From contig CASENE010000106.1 in assembly GCA_949289265.1 (NCBI GenBank), forward strand, positions 16,669 to 80,668: DNA of 64,000 bases, given 5' to 3'. The notes below the pieces were generated by a model. That model did not search any database. It was not told where the DNA came from and worked only from the letters and a program-made list of their open reading frames with translations. Origin of the DNA: an uncultured Bacteroides sp. (GTDB lineage: Bacteria; Bacteroidota; Bacteroidia; Bacteroidales; Bacteroidaceae). The translations under genes were made by a program, and so were the position numbers. Shown here piece by piece: positions 16,491-25,679 of this stretch. Positions within the stretch are counted from its first letter, which is position 1. Each line of letters begins with the position of its first letter.

Positions 16491-18374
16491 ATGACCCCAA
16501 TCTTGCAAGTAGAAAACCTGACCAAGTCCTTTGGCGACTTGGTGCTGTTTGAAGACATATCTTTCGGCCTGGCCGAGGGACAGCGCGTGGGCCTTATCGC
16601 CAAGAACGGGAGCGGCAAGTCTACGCTGCTCAGCATCCTGTCCGGCAAGGAGGGCTACGACCACGGAACCATCTCTTTCCGCCGCGACCTGCGCGTGGGA
16701 TACTTGGAGCAGGATCCGCGTTACCCCGAAGAACTGACCGTGCTGGAGGCTTGCTTCCATCACGGGAATGCCACCGTCGACCTGATCCGCCAATACGAGC
16801 ACTGCATGGAGACGCCCGGCCATCCCGGACTGGACGACATCCTGACGCGCATGGATCAGGAAAAGGCCTGGGAGTATGAGCAGAAGGCCAAGCAGATACT
16901 GTCTCAACTAAAAATCAACGACTTCGACCAGCAGGTAAGGCATCTGTCGGGCGGGCAGCTGAAGCGGGTGGCCCTGGCCAACACCCTTATCACCGAGCCC
17001 GACCTGCTTATCCTGGACGAGCCCACCAACCACTTGGATCTGGACATGACGGAGTGGTTGGAAGAGTATCTGCGGCGCACCAACCTCACCCTGCTGATGG
17101 TGACACACGACCGTTACTTTCTGGACAGGGTCTGCTCGGAAATCATCGAAATAGACAACCGCACCCTCTATGCCTACAAGGGGAACTACAGCTATTATCT
17201 GGAGAAGCGGCAGGAACGCATCGAGGCGAAGAACGCCGAGATAGAACGCGCCAACAACCTGTATCGCACCGAGCTGGAGTGGATGCGGCGCATGCCCCAA
17301 GCCCGCGGACACAAGGCACGCTATCGCGAAGAGGCTTTCTATGACCTGGAGAAGGTGGCCAAGCAGCGCACCTATGACACGCAGGTAAGGCTCAACGTGA
17401 AGGCTTCGTACATCGGCAACAAGATATTCGAGGCCGACCACTTGTGCAAGTCTTTCGGCGATCTCAAGATACTGGACGACTTCTCCTATATCTTTGCCCG
17501 CTATGAAAAGATGGGCATCATCGGCAACAATGGCACCGGCAAGTCTACGTTCATCAAGATACTGATGGGACAGGTGAAGCCGGACAGCGGCACGCTGGAT
17601 ATCGGCGAGACCGTGCGCTTCGGCTACTATTCGCAAGAGGGACTGCATTTCGACGAGCAGATGAAGGTGATAGACGTGGTGCAGAACATAGCCGAGGTGA
17701 TAGACTTGGGCAACGGCAGCCGGCTGACGGCCTCGCAATTCCTCCAGCACTTCCTCTTTACGCCCGAAACCCAGCACAGCTACGTCTACAAGCTGAGCGG
17801 GGGCGAGCGTCGGCGGCTTTATCTCTGCACCGTGCTGATGCGCAATCCTAACTTTCTGGTACTGGACGAGCCTACCAACGACTTGGACATCGTGACATTG
17901 AACGTGCTGGAAGAATACCTGCGGCAGTTCAAGGGATGCCTCATCGTGGTGAGCCACGACCGTTATTTCATGGATAAGGTGGTGGACCACCTGCTGGTGT
18001 TCAACGGCCAGGGAGACATTCGCGACTTCCCCGGTAACTACACCCAATATCGCGAATGGAAGGAGGCGCGCGACCAGCACGAACGGGAAAAGGAGAAGAA
18101 GGAAAACAAACAGCAGGAGCAGCAACGCCCGGCACGCCAGCGGCCGGAAGGGAAGCGCAGACTCACCTTCAAGGAACGTAAGGAACTGGAGCAGCTGGAG
18201 CAAGACATAGCCGCCTTGGAGCAAGAGAAGAAGGAGGCGGAGCAGGCCTTGTGCAGCGGCACCCTAAGCGTGGCCGAACTGACCGAGAAGTCCAAACGCC
18301 TGCCTTTGCTGAACGAAGAACTGGACGAGAAAACCCTCCGCTGGCTGGAACTTAGCGAAATAGAAGAATCATGA
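16491..18374 (+). CDS. uup: ABC-F family ATPase (Uup-like)
   Basis: 627-aa soluble protein with two ABC domains and no membrane segments. Walker A motifs AKNGSGKST (about residues 37-45) and GNNGTGKST, signatures LSGGQLKR and LSGGERRR, and Walker B LLILDEPTNHLD and FLVLDEPTNDLD are all intact. The inter-domain linker is arginine-rich and a charged C-terminal coiled coil (about 540-627) matches Uup, which binds nucleic acid or ribosomes. Members act in translation or in precise transposon excision. The stop overlaps the next start (ATGA at 18371). Confidence 0.88.
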   Translation: MTPILQVENLTKSFGDLVLFEDISFGLAEGQRVGLIAKNGSGKSTLLSILSGKEGYDHGTISFRRDLRVGYLEQDPRYPEELTVLEACFHHGNATVDLIRQYEHCMETPGHPGLDDILTRMDQEKAWEYEQKAKQILSQLKINDFDQQVRHLSGGQLKRVALANTLITEPDLLILDEPTNHLDLDMTEWLEEYLRRTNLTLLMVTHDRYFLDRVCSEIIEIDNRTLYAYKGNYSYYLEKRQERIEAKNAEIERANNLYRTELEWMRRMPQARGHKARYREEAFYDLEKVAKQRTYDTQVRLNVKASYIGNKIFEADHLCKSFGDLKILDDFSYIFARYEKMGIIGNNGTGKSTFIKILMGQVKPDSGTLDIGETVRFGYYSQEGLHFDEQMKVIDVVQNIAEVIDLGNGSRLTASQFLQHFLFTPETQHSYVYKLSGGERRRLYLCTVLMRNPNFLVLDEPTNDLDIVTLNVLEEYLRQFKGCLIVVSHDRYFMDKVVDHLLVFNGQGDIRDFPGNYTQYREWKEARDQHEREKEKKENKQQEQQRPARQRPEGKRRLTFKERKELEQLEQDIAALEQEKKEAEQALCSGTLSVAELTEKSKRLPLLNEELDEKTLRWLELSEIEES

Positions 18375-19213
18375 ACCTGACCAATTATCACAGCCATTGT
18401 CTCTATTGCGACGGGCGCGCAGACATGGCCACCTTTGCCCGTTTTGCTGCCTCCAAGGGCTTTACGGCCTATGGGTACAGCTCGCATGCCCCTTTGCCTT
18501 TCCCCACGGCCTGGACGATGGAGTGGGACAGGATGGACGATTACCTGGAAGAATTCAGCCGCCTGAAGCAGCAATATGCCGGGCGGCTGGAGTTGTATGT
18601 CGGTCTGGAGATAGACTATCTGAACGAGGAGAGCCATCCCGCCCTGGATTGTTTCCAATGCCTGCCTCTGGACTACCGCATTGGCTCCGTGCATCTGTTG
18701 CAGAACGAACAGGGCGAGGTGGTGGATGCCGACCTTCCGCCCGACCGCTTCGCGCAGATGGTGCGCACCCACTTCCGGGGAGATATCGAGGCTGTCGTGC
18801 AGCAGTATTTCAGTCGTGCCAACCGCATGTTGCAGTTGGGGGGATTTGACATTCTGGGCCATGCCGACAAGGTGCATTACAATGCCGAATGCTATCGGCC
18901 GCATATTACGGCCGAACCTTGGTATGCCCGGTTGGTGCACGACCACCTGGCCGAGGCCGTGAGCCGCGGTTATCTCATCGAAATTAATACCAAGGCTTTC
19001 CGCGAATTGGGTGTGTTCTATCCGGATGTCAGCTATTTCTCTTTCCTCCACGCCTTAGGGGCGCGTGTTGTGGTGAACAGCGATGCCCACTATCCCGAAC
19101 GCATCAACTACGGTCGTCCCGAGGCACTGCGTGCACTGAAGAAGGCGGGATTTGACACTGTGGCCGAATTGCATGGGGGAGAGTGGGCAGACGTGACGTT
19201 GCAAGAGGACTAA
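18371..19213 (+). CDS. hisJ: PHP-domain histidinol-phosphatase (HisJ/HisK type)
   Basis: 280 aa PHP-fold metal phosphatase. The N-terminal metal motif NYHSHCLYCDG, the Glu in GLEIDY, RIGSVH, GHADK and the terminal NSDAHYP are the expected trinuclear-site residues of HisK-type histidinol-phosphate phosphatases. It would fill the histidinol-phosphatase step not seen with the his genes at 0-2 kb. It is coupled to the ABC-F gene by a 4-bp overlap. Other PHP esterase activities cannot be excluded. Confidence 0.8.
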   Translation: MNLTNYHSHCLYCDGRADMATFARFAASKGFTAYGYSSHAPLPFPTAWTMEWDRMDDYLEEFSRLKQQYAGRLELYVGLEIDYLNEESHPALDCFQCLPLDYRIGSVHLLQNEQGEVVDADLPPDRFAQMVRTHFRGDIEAVVQQYFSRANRMLQLGGFDILGHADKVHYNAECYRPHITAEPWYARLVHDHLAEAVSRGYLIEINTKAFRELGVFYPDVSYFSFLHALGARVVVNSDAHYPERINYGRPEALRALKKAGFDTVAELHGGEWADVTLQED

Positions 19214-19236
19214 TATGGCTGAAGCGGGGTGCTTTC

Positions 19237-19650
19237 CTACTTCAGCAAAAACTCTTCGATGGCTTTCTTATACAAATCCTTGTCTGCGGCTCCGCGTATG
19301 AATTGCGGCTGTCCTTCGCGCGGGATAAGGACGAAGAGCGGTATGCTGGTGGCACCGAACAAAGCGGCCAGTTCCGGCTCTTTGTCCACGTTCACTTTAT
19401 AGATGACGATGCGTCCGGCATATTCTTTGGCCAGTTCCTGCATGATGGGGGCCGTGCGTCGGCATGGGCCGCACCAGTCGGCATAGAGGTCGATGATGGC
19501 AGGCAGTTGGCCCTTGTATTTCCATGCCTTTTCCTGCGTATAGTCGCAAACCTTGTCGATGAACATCTGCTTGTCCATTACGACTACCTCTTGGGCGAGG
19601 AGGGGCAGGAAAGACAGGAGAAGAGCGAAGCTGATGATGATTTTCCTCAT
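19237..19650 (-). CDS. Exported thioredoxin-like protein
   Basis: 137 aa with signal peptide MRKIIISFALLLSFLPLLAQ and the active site WCGPC (Cys60, Cys63) in DLYADWCGPCRRTAP; the cis-Pro lies in TSIPLFVL. Probably a periplasmic thiol reductase. It is 6 bp downstream of the cytoplasmic thioredoxin gene, so the two form a pair. A small hairpin (19218-19246) covers its stop codon and the gap to hisJ. Confidence 0.85.
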   Translation of the reverse strand: MRKIIISFALLLSFLPLLAQEVVVMDKQMFIDKVCDYTQEKAWKYKGQLPAIIDLYADWCGPCRRTAPIMQELAKEYAGRIVIYKVNVDKEPELAALFGATSIPLFVLIPREGQPQFIRGAADKDLYKKAIEEFLLK

Positions 19651-19656
19651 AATTAC

Positions 19657-19950
19657 TTAACTGTTTAAAAGGATACGTTTCAGTTCTGCCCCGCTGGCCA
19701 TGCCTGAGTGGCGCCAGACGGGGCGTCCGTTTTTAAAGACGATGAAGGTCGGCACAGCCTGTATGCCGTATTGCATGGCCAGGGATTGCTTCTGGTCGAC
19801 ATCTATCTTGACAATGCGGGCCGCATCGCCTACTTCGGCCTTTAAGTTCTCAAGCACGGGGTGCATGGCTTTGCAAGGGCCGCACCACGTGGCGAAGAAG
19901 TCTACCAGTACGGGCTTGTCTGACTTGATAAGTTCTGCGAATGTTTCCAT
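19657..19950 (-). CDS. trxA: Thioredoxin
   Basis: 97 aa, no signal peptide. Active site TWCGPC (Cys23, Cys26) and cis-Pro in AVPTFIVF as in classical thioredoxin, slightly shorter than the usual 105-110 aa. It reduces cytoplasmic disulfides using thioredoxin reductase. It lies downstream of the DPP11 gene (86-bp gap) and just before the exported thioredoxin. Confidence 0.9.
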   Translation of the reverse strand: METFAELIKSDKPVLVDFFATWCGPCKAMHPVLENLKAEVGDAARIVKIDVDQKQSLAMQYGIQAVPTFIVFKNGRPVWRHSGMASGAELKRILLNS

Positions 19951-20035
19951 AATTGTTCAGGTTTTGTTTATACGTTAAAATGAATTTAGGAGTTAAGCCC
20001 AATAGTCAGTCAGTGAGCCGCAGGCTGCTTCGCCT

Positions 20036-22201
20036 TCATTCACCCACAATGTCCAGTTCGTCGATGATATGGCGCGCCCCTGCATACTTCTCGATGATGA
20101 AGAGCGTGTAGCGGATGTCTACGCATGAGGCACGCTGCAGGGTGGGATGGAAAGCAATGTCGCCGGTCAGTCCCTCGAAGTTACGGTCGAATCCGGTACC
20201 AATCAGTTCGCCCCGAGCGTTGAATACCGGACTGCCGCTGTTGCCGCCGGTTTGGTCTGTATTGATGACAAAGCATACGGGCATTTCTCCGTCGGGCATG
20301 GCATAACGCCCGTAGTCTTTCGTGCGGTACAGTTGCTTCAGCTTGTCCGGGACGACGAACTCAAAATTGGTGGAGTCTTCCTTTTCTATCACGCCGCGCA
20401 GGGTGGTATAGTGCTCGTATTCGATGCCGTCCGTGGGGCTGTAAGGCAGGATTTGTCCGTAGGTCAGGCGCAGCGTCAGGTTGGCGTCGGGATAGATGGG
20501 GCGTCCCTGAGCCTGTTGCATGTCAATCATGCCTTTTACCCACGTTTGGTGTGCGCGGTTGTAGTTATGGTTGGCTTCCTGCATGTCTCTGGTGGTTTGC
20601 GCCAGGCCGTCGTTGATAGAGGCTTTGAACAGAATCATCCAATCGTCTTCCAGCTGATGAAGCGAAGGCTGGTTTATGAACTTGTCGAAGTTGGCGCGGC
20701 TGCCAAAGATGGAATGCTCGAAACATGCGTCTATAAACTTGTCCGTATCGCCTTTGAAGCGTTTGTCTATGGTCTGGAAGATGCTGATGCGCTGTTCGGC
20801 AGGCATATAGCCGGTGTAGAGCCGCATCATTTCTTTGGCCACGTCGCTCTCTACCTTGGGGAAGGGCACGCTCTGGAAATAACGGTCTGCCGCCAGGCGC
20901 AGGCTGTCTGTCGCACGGCGGATGCGTTTGGCATTTTTCTCCTTCAAGGCTGCCGCCAGGCTCTCGGTGGAGGGGATGCGCATGAAATCCATGCCTGTGA
21001 CGAAGGCCTCCTGAATGAGTTGTTGGTGATAGAGCATCGGGCGTCGGTGGGCAACGATGTCTTCGATGGTGCGATAGGCAGACGCACAGGTCGTGTCGCC
21101 ACGCGATGCCTCCCACTGCAGCAGTTCCTGTTCTTGTGCCCGCTTGGCATCAAACACATCCAGGCTGACAAGACCCTCGTTCATGCCCAGTGCATTCTTC
21201 CAGTAGTTGGCGCTTTGGGCGTAGACGGCCGCATAGTGGATGCGGGTGGCTGCGTCGGCCTGCATTTCTTTTTGGAGCAGTTGCTGGCGGGCGTCGCGCA
21301 CATGGATGCGCATGAAGTTGGTGGTTTCCATCCGCTCCTTTACCTCGTCGCTTATCATGTAACGCCAGTTGCGACCGGGAAAACCCATGACAAAGGCAAA
21401 GTCGCCTTCGGAGTATCCGTTCAGACTGATGCGCAGGTGTTGCTTGACGCGCAGGGGCATGTTGACGACCGAATAGTCGGCCGGTTCGCCGGTAGGGGTG
21501 GCATAGATGCGGAAGAGACAGAAATCGCCGGTGTGGCGCGGCCACATCCAATTGTCTGTGTCGGCGCCGAACTTGCCGATGCTGGAAGGAGGAGCCAGTA
21601 CCATGCGTATGTCGCGGTAGGTCTTTTTGATAAAGAGGTAGTATCTGTTTCCGCCATAGAACGGCTTCAGTTCCAGGCTGCATCCGCGCCCTACTTCGAT
21701 GCCTTCAGCCTGCACGAAACGTTCGGCCACTTGTTTGAGGTAGGCGGGAGACAGATAGTTGGTGCCTTGCGGGTCTGGGTCGCGCTTCAGTTGTTCCTGC
21801 ACAAAGGGAGTGATATCCATGATGCGGTCGATGAAGGTGACGGTCAGTCCTTTGCAAGGCAGTTCTTCGTTGCGGGCCTGTGCCACGAAACCTTCTGTCA
21901 GGTAGTCGTGCTTCACGCTGCTGTGTTGCTGGATATAGCGGTAGCCGCAATGATGGTTGGTCAGCACGAGGCCTTCCGAAGAAATGACCTCACCCGTGCA
22001 TCCGCCTCCGAATTGCACTACGGCGTCTTTCAGCGAGAGGCTGTCAGGGTTGTAGACGGACTCGATGGGAATAAGCAGTCCCATTTCCTGCATGGCGGCA
22101 GCGTTTTGTGTCTTCAGGTCGGTCAGCATCCACATGCCTTCGTCGGCCCGGGCCGTGAGCAGGGTGGTCAGAAAGAGGGCAGTCAGTAGGTGTCGTTTCA
22201 T
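20036..22201 (-). CDS. dpp11: S46 dipeptidyl-peptidase, DPP11 type (Asp/Glu-specific)
   Basis: 721-aa periplasmic serine peptidase with signal peptide MKRHLLTALFLTTLLTARA. It has the S46 hallmarks [15 protein letters not shown] (catalytic His) and GGNSGSP with catalytic Ser655. Eighteen residues later, position 673 is Arg (GFDRN), which is the residue known to give DPP11 of Porphyromonas its preference for acidic P1 residues. The family uses dipeptides as carbon and energy sources. The frame is open upstream to 22396, but the signal peptide fixes the start. A promoter-like TATCTTTG lies at 22238-22245. Confidence 0.88.
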   Translation of the reverse strand: MKRHLLTALFLTTLLTARADEGMWMLTDLKTQNAAAMQEMGLLIPIESVYNPDSLSLKDAVVQFGGGCTGEVISSEGLVLTNHHCGYRYIQQHSSVKHDYLTEGFVAQARNEELPCKGLTVTFIDRIMDITPFVQEQLKRDPDPQGTNYLSPAYLKQVAERFVQAEGIEVGRGCSLELKPFYGGNRYYLFIKKTYRDIRMVLAPPSSIGKFGADTDNWMWPRHTGDFCLFRIYATPTGEPADYSVVNMPLRVKQHLRISLNGYSEGDFAFVMGFPGRNWRYMISDEVKERMETTNFMRIHVRDARQQLLQKEMQADAATRIHYAAVYAQSANYWKNALGMNEGLVSLDVFDAKRAQEQELLQWEASRGDTTCASAYRTIEDIVAHRRPMLYHQQLIQEAFVTGMDFMRIPSTESLAAALKEKNAKRIRRATDSLRLAADRYFQSVPFPKVESDVAKEMMRLYTGYMPAEQRISIFQTIDKRFKGDTDKFIDACFEHSIFGSRANFDKFINQPSLHQLEDDWMILFKASINDGLAQTTRDMQEANHNYNRAHQTWVKGMIDMQQAQGRPIYPDANLTLRLTYGQILPYSPTDGIEYEHYTTLRGVIEKEDSTNFEFVVPDKLKQLYRTKDYGRYAMPDGEMPVCFVINTDQTGGNSGSPVFNARGELIGTGFDRNFEGLTGDIAFHPTLQRASCVDIRYTLFIIEKYAGARHIIDELDIVGE

Positions 22202-22237
22202 AATGGATAGGGAGTTGATGTATGTTAATGACAGGGA

Positions 22238-22245
22238 CAAAGATA
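22238..22245 (-). promoter_or_regulatory. Possible -7 box of the DPP11 gene
   Basis: TATCTTTG on the minus strand (plus CAAAGATA), 37 bp upstream of the start codon. No clear -33 TTTG is present at the right distance, so the call rests on the -7 box and position. Confidence 0.45.
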
Positions 22246-22310
22246 CGGTTTTGTGGGAAATAATGGGAATAAACAGGCAGAAAAAGTGACAAGGGGAAGG
22301 GCGCGGGTAT

Positions 22311-22393
22311 AAAAAAGGCGCGGATGGCACAGAGATACATCCTTGCCCTGTGGGTACAGAAGAGGATGGGTCTGCGCTGTCCGCGCCCTTTTT
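22311..22393 (-). terminator. Terminator between the two S46 genes
   Basis: The long stem GGCGCGGA / TCCGCGCC (arms 22317-22324 and 22380-22387) with further pairing inside is followed on the minus strand by six T and on the plus strand by five T. It lies 20 bp behind the stop of the DPP7-type gene and separates the two peptidase genes into two transcription units. Confidence 0.8.
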
Positions 22394-22412
22394 CAAGTGA
22401 ATGCCTTTACTG

Positions 22413-24572
22413 TTATTCGATGATGGTCATCTCGTCAACGAGGTGCTTGCAGCCGCCCAGTTTCTCAAGAATGAAGAGCATGTAGCGGATGTCCAATGCA
22501 ATGCAACGCTGCAGGTTGTTGTCGAAATTGATGTCGCCGCTCAGCGATTCCCAGTTTCCGTCGAAGGCCGTGCCGATAAGGCGTCCTTCGCCGTCAATGA
22601 CCGGACTGCCGGAGTTGCCGCCCGTGATGTCGTTGGTGGTCAGGAAGCAGACGGGCATCGTGCCGTCGGCCATGGCATAGCGGCCGAAGTCTTTCTTCTT
22701 GATGAGTTCCTTCAGCTTGGCCGGTACCACGAATTCCGGATTCTCAGGGTCTTCTTTCTCCAGGATGCCGTCGGTGGTGGTGAAGTATTTGTAGTGTACG
22801 CCATCCTTCGGATTATAGGATTTCACGTTGCCATAGGTCAGGCGGATGGTAAAGTTAGCGTCGGGATAGGAGGGTGTGGGCAACTTCATCTCGCCCAGTC
22901 CGCGGATGTAGGCCTTGTGCAGCAGCTCCAGTTCTTGGGCATGTTCGTTCAGTTTGACGGCAGCCTCTTGCATCTTGGCCAGCTTGGTGCGGCTGTAGGC
23001 GGTGGCCATGTCCTTCTCGATGGCTTTTACCGAGGGCTTCTTCATGAATTTGTCGAAGTTCTCCTGGCTGCCGAAGATGGAGGTGTTGAACAGGTCGTCC
23101 ACGTAGGCTGAGTAGTCTCCTTTGTATTCCGTGGCGATGGTCTGATAGAAGTCGGGCAGTTCGTCGGGCGTCAAGGCCTGGGCCAGGGCGGGCAGGATGG
23201 CTTTGGCCACGGCGCGGTCCACCTGCTGGTCGTAGTCCTTGTTGTAGATGTCGTTGAAGACATCGGTCAGTTGTTGCTTGGCTTCTGTCAGCAGCGAGTC
23301 GTTCTTGGTCTCGAGGGCTTCCTTCATCTTGTCCATGATGGCGGGCGGACAGCCGAACTCGATGGTGCGGCTCAGGCCTTCGCCGAGGTACTGGAGCTGG
23401 CGGAGTGTCGGGTTCATGGCTTCGACCAAGGCGTCTATCTTGCCCACCACGCCTTCGTATTCGGGCTTGCCTTGGGCGAAGGCGGCGAACTTCTTTTCTT
23501 GTTCGGCCTTGGTGCCCAGGACGTCGTTGTCAACGATGGCCTTGTTCATGCCGATGGAGTTCTTCCAGTAGTTGCTGCTGCCGGCAAACTTGTTGGCGTA
23601 TTGGATGCGGGTCTTGTCGCTTTGTGCCATGTATTTCTTCAGCACGTCCAGGTAGACGGTGCGCATGTCTATCATGGCCTGGTTGATGGTTGTCATGCGT
23701 TGGCGCACTTCGCTTTGCGTCAGGTAGCGTTCGGTAGAGCCGGGGAAGCCCATGATCATGGCATAGTCGCCCTCGTCCAGGCCCTTGATGGAGATGGGGA
23801 GATACTTGGGCGTGTGCAGGGGGACGTTGTCGGCGCTGTACTCGGCGGGCTCGCCGTTCTTATCGGCATAGATGCGGAAGATGGAGAAGTCGCCCGTATG
23901 GCGCGGCCACATCCAGTTGTCCGTCTCGCCGCCGAACTTGCCGATGCTGGAGGGAGGGGCGGCCACCATGCGCACGTCGCTGTACACTTTATAATAGATA
24001 AGGTAGGTCTTGTTGCCGGCATAGAAGGGCAGGGCCTGGGCCACGATGCCGGGCTTGCCGTTCAGGTCGCTCTTGGCCAGCTCTTCCTGGGCCAGCTTGC
24101 GCAGGAAGGGGGCGGTCATGGCGGTGTATTCGTCCGCTTCGCCTGCCTTTACCTTCTGGGCCACCAGGTCGGTGATGTCCACGATGCGGTGCACGAAGCG
24201 GAACTTCAGGCCCGGCGTGGGCAGCTCTTCGGCGCGGCTCATGGCCCAGAAGCCGTCGGTCAGATAGTCGTGCTCCACCGAACTGTGCTGCTGGATGGAG
24301 GCGTATCCGCAGTGGTGGTTGGTGAGGATAAGACCTTCGGGAGAGATGATTTCGCCCGTGCATCCGCCGCCGAAGATGCCCACAGCGTCTTTCAGCGACA
24401 CGCCGTCGGGGTTGTACAGGTCGTCGGCCTCCAGCTTGAGGCCTTGTTTCTTCATCATGTCGATGGAGTTCTGCTGCTTCATCAGCTGGAGCAGCCACAT
24501 GCCTTCGTCGGCCTGGGCCGCGCAGGTCATGAGGGCGGCAACGGCCGCCACAAGGTACTTCTTTACGTTCAT
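22413..24572 (-). CDS. dpp7: S46 dipeptidyl-peptidase, DPP7 type (hydrophobic P1)
   Basis: 719 aa with signal peptide [21 protein letters not shown]. It has [16 protein letters not shown] with the catalytic His and GGNSGSP with Ser654. The specificity position 18 residues on is Gly672 (AFDGN), the DPP7 state, which allows hydrophobic P1 side chains. With the DPP11-type neighbour it would let the cell trim most peptides to dipeptides in the periplasm. An in-frame extension to 24839 runs through a repeat array and is not coding. Confidence 0.88.
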   Translation of the reverse strand: MNVKKYLVAAVAALMTCAAQADEGMWLLQLMKQQNSIDMMKKQGLKLEADDLYNPDGVSLKDAVGIFGGGCTGEIISPEGLILTNHHCGYASIQQHSSVEHDYLTDGFWAMSRAEELPTPGLKFRFVHRIVDITDLVAQKVKAGEADEYTAMTAPFLRKLAQEELAKSDLNGKPGIVAQALPFYAGNKTYLIYYKVYSDVRMVAAPPSSIGKFGGETDNWMWPRHTGDFSIFRIYADKNGEPAEYSADNVPLHTPKYLPISIKGLDEGDYAMIMGFPGSTERYLTQSEVRQRMTTINQAMIDMRTVYLDVLKKYMAQSDKTRIQYANKFAGSSNYWKNSIGMNKAIVDNDVLGTKAEQEKKFAAFAQGKPEYEGVVGKIDALVEAMNPTLRQLQYLGEGLSRTIEFGCPPAIMDKMKEALETKNDSLLTEAKQQLTDVFNDIYNKDYDQQVDRAVAKAILPALAQALTPDELPDFYQTIATEYKGDYSAYVDDLFNTSIFGSQENFDKFMKKPSVKAIEKDMATAYSRTKLAKMQEAAVKLNEHAQELELLHKAYIRGLGEMKLPTPSYPDANFTIRLTYGNVKSYNPKDGVHYKYFTTTDGILEKEDPENPEFVVPAKLKELIKKKDFGRYAMADGTMPVCFLTTNDITGGNSGSPVIDGEGRLIGTAFDGNWESLSGDINFDNNLQRCIALDIRYMLFILEKLGGCKHLVDEMTIIE

Positions 24573-24640
24573 AAGTTGTTTACTCGTTGGTTTAATGTTG
24601 TTTTTATAAGTTGTTAGTATCCAGTCGTGTAGGATTCCCA

Positions 24641-24750
24641 GCTGTTCCCGATGCCTGGGAATGTCGTTCCCAGTACAAGGGAATGCCGTTCCCAGTACAA
24701 GGGAATGCCGTTCCCAGTATAAGGGATGTCCGTTCCCGCCCCGGGGGACA
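24641..24750. repeat. Tandem array, five units of 22 bp
   Basis: Units start at 24641, 24663, 24685, 24707 and 24729. The core is CGTTCCCAGTACAAGGGAAT, with TTCCC and GGGAA forming a dyad inside each unit; the first and last units keep the dyad but differ elsewhere. The array lies in the 348-bp gap between the divergent DPP7-type and DUF4369 genes. The rest of the gap is GC-rich and holds the two promoter-like boxes. Confidence 0.88.
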
Positions 24751-24821
24751 TGCCTTGCCGCGGGCGGCCGGCGCGTCCGGACCCGGCGGGGCGGGGGCGT
24801 GGCCCGTGGGCAAAGATTGTG

Positions 24822-24890
24822 CAAAAATACGTAAACCACCTGAAAATACCTTTCTTTCCCGCCCGTTTATAAGGAATATTAATACCTTTG
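24822..24890. promoter_or_regulatory. Divergent promoter pair for the DPP7-type and DUF4369 genes
   Basis: Minus strand: TATTTTTG (plus CAAAAATA, 24822-24829) for the peptidase gene. Plus strand: TACCTTTG at 24883-24890 for the lipoprotein gene, 30 bp before its ATG. Both fit the -7 consensus; -33 boxes are poor. Confidence 0.5.
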
Positions 24891-24920
24891 CCCCGCCTAA
24901 CAGTTTTAACGTGATTCTAT

Positions 24921-25667
24921 ATGAACAGGATACATATCCATACCTGGCTGCCCTTCTGCCTGCTGGCGGCGTTCCTGGCATCGTGCAGCCGGGGCTATCG
25001 CGTGGAGGGCAACTCGTCCATCATTAGCCTGGACGGCAAGATGTTGTATGTGAAGATGCTGAAGGACGGCGCGTGGGTGGCGGTCGACTCGGCCGAGGTA
25101 ATCCACGGCAGTTTCCGCATGAAGGGGGTTGTGGACTCGGTGCGGATGGTGACGCTGTACATGAACGACGACGCGTTGATGCCTTTCGTCCTGGAGAATG
25201 GCCGGGTGCGGGTGTCCATCACGCCGGGCAGCTTCGTGGCCGGGGGCACTCCGCTTAACGACAGGTTGTATGAGTTCATCGGCCGGCGCAACGACCTGCA
25301 GCGGGCCGTCGACGACCTGGAGCGGCAGGAGGCGCGCATGGTGCTGGACGGGGCCGACATCGACGACATACACGACGAGCTGAAGAGGCAGGCCGAGGCG
25401 AAGCTCCGGGAGATGGACGAGTATACGCGGCAGTTCATCGTGGATAATTATGAGAACGTTCTCGGCCCCAGTGTCTTCCTGATGATGTGCAGCACGTTGC
25501 CCTATCCTGTGATGACCGAGCAGGTGGAGGACGTCGTGCGCACGGCCCCCCAGGCCTTCAAGGAACATCCGCTGGTGCGGGATTTCTTGTTGAAGGCCCG
25601 GGAGAACATGCGGTTGATGGAGGAGCACAAACGGCTGCAGGAGAACATGGCGGCCAACGTGCGCTGA
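24921..25667 (+). CDS. DUF4369-type lipoprotein
   Basis: 248 aa with lipoprotein signal ending LASC (Cys22). The N-terminal half has the DUF4369 pattern (YRVEGNSSIISLDGKMLYVKML...GSFRMKGVVDS...FVLENGRVRVSI), seen in Bacteroidetes ahead of AhpC/TSA thioredoxin domains. Here the second half is a charged helical region with no thioredoxin domain or CxxC. Probably periplasmic or outer-membrane attached; function unknown. It is convergent with the COG0523 gene, 12 bp apart. Confidence 0.7.
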   Translation: MNRIHIHTWLPFCLLAAFLASCSRGYRVEGNSSIISLDGKMLYVKMLKDGAWVAVDSAEVIHGSFRMKGVVDSVRMVTLYMNDDALMPFVLENGRVRVSITPGSFVAGGTPLNDRLYEFIGRRNDLQRAVDDLERQEARMVLDGADIDDIHDELKRQAEAKLREMDEYTRQFIVDNYENVLGPSVFLMMCSTLPYPVMTEQVEDVVRTAPQAFKEHPLVRDFLLKARENMRLMEEHKRLQENMAANVR

Positions 25668-25679
25668 GGATGCCGCGGG

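Noticed and set aside
20147-22189. 680-aa plus-strand ORF
   Set aside because: Exact antisense shadow of the DPP11-type gene; composition is Gly/His/Val-rich as expected from the complement of GC-rich coding DNA.
24641-24750. CRISPR array
   Set aside because: Units follow each other without spacers, the period equals the unit length, and no cas genes are present. The same holds for the other 22-bp arrays.
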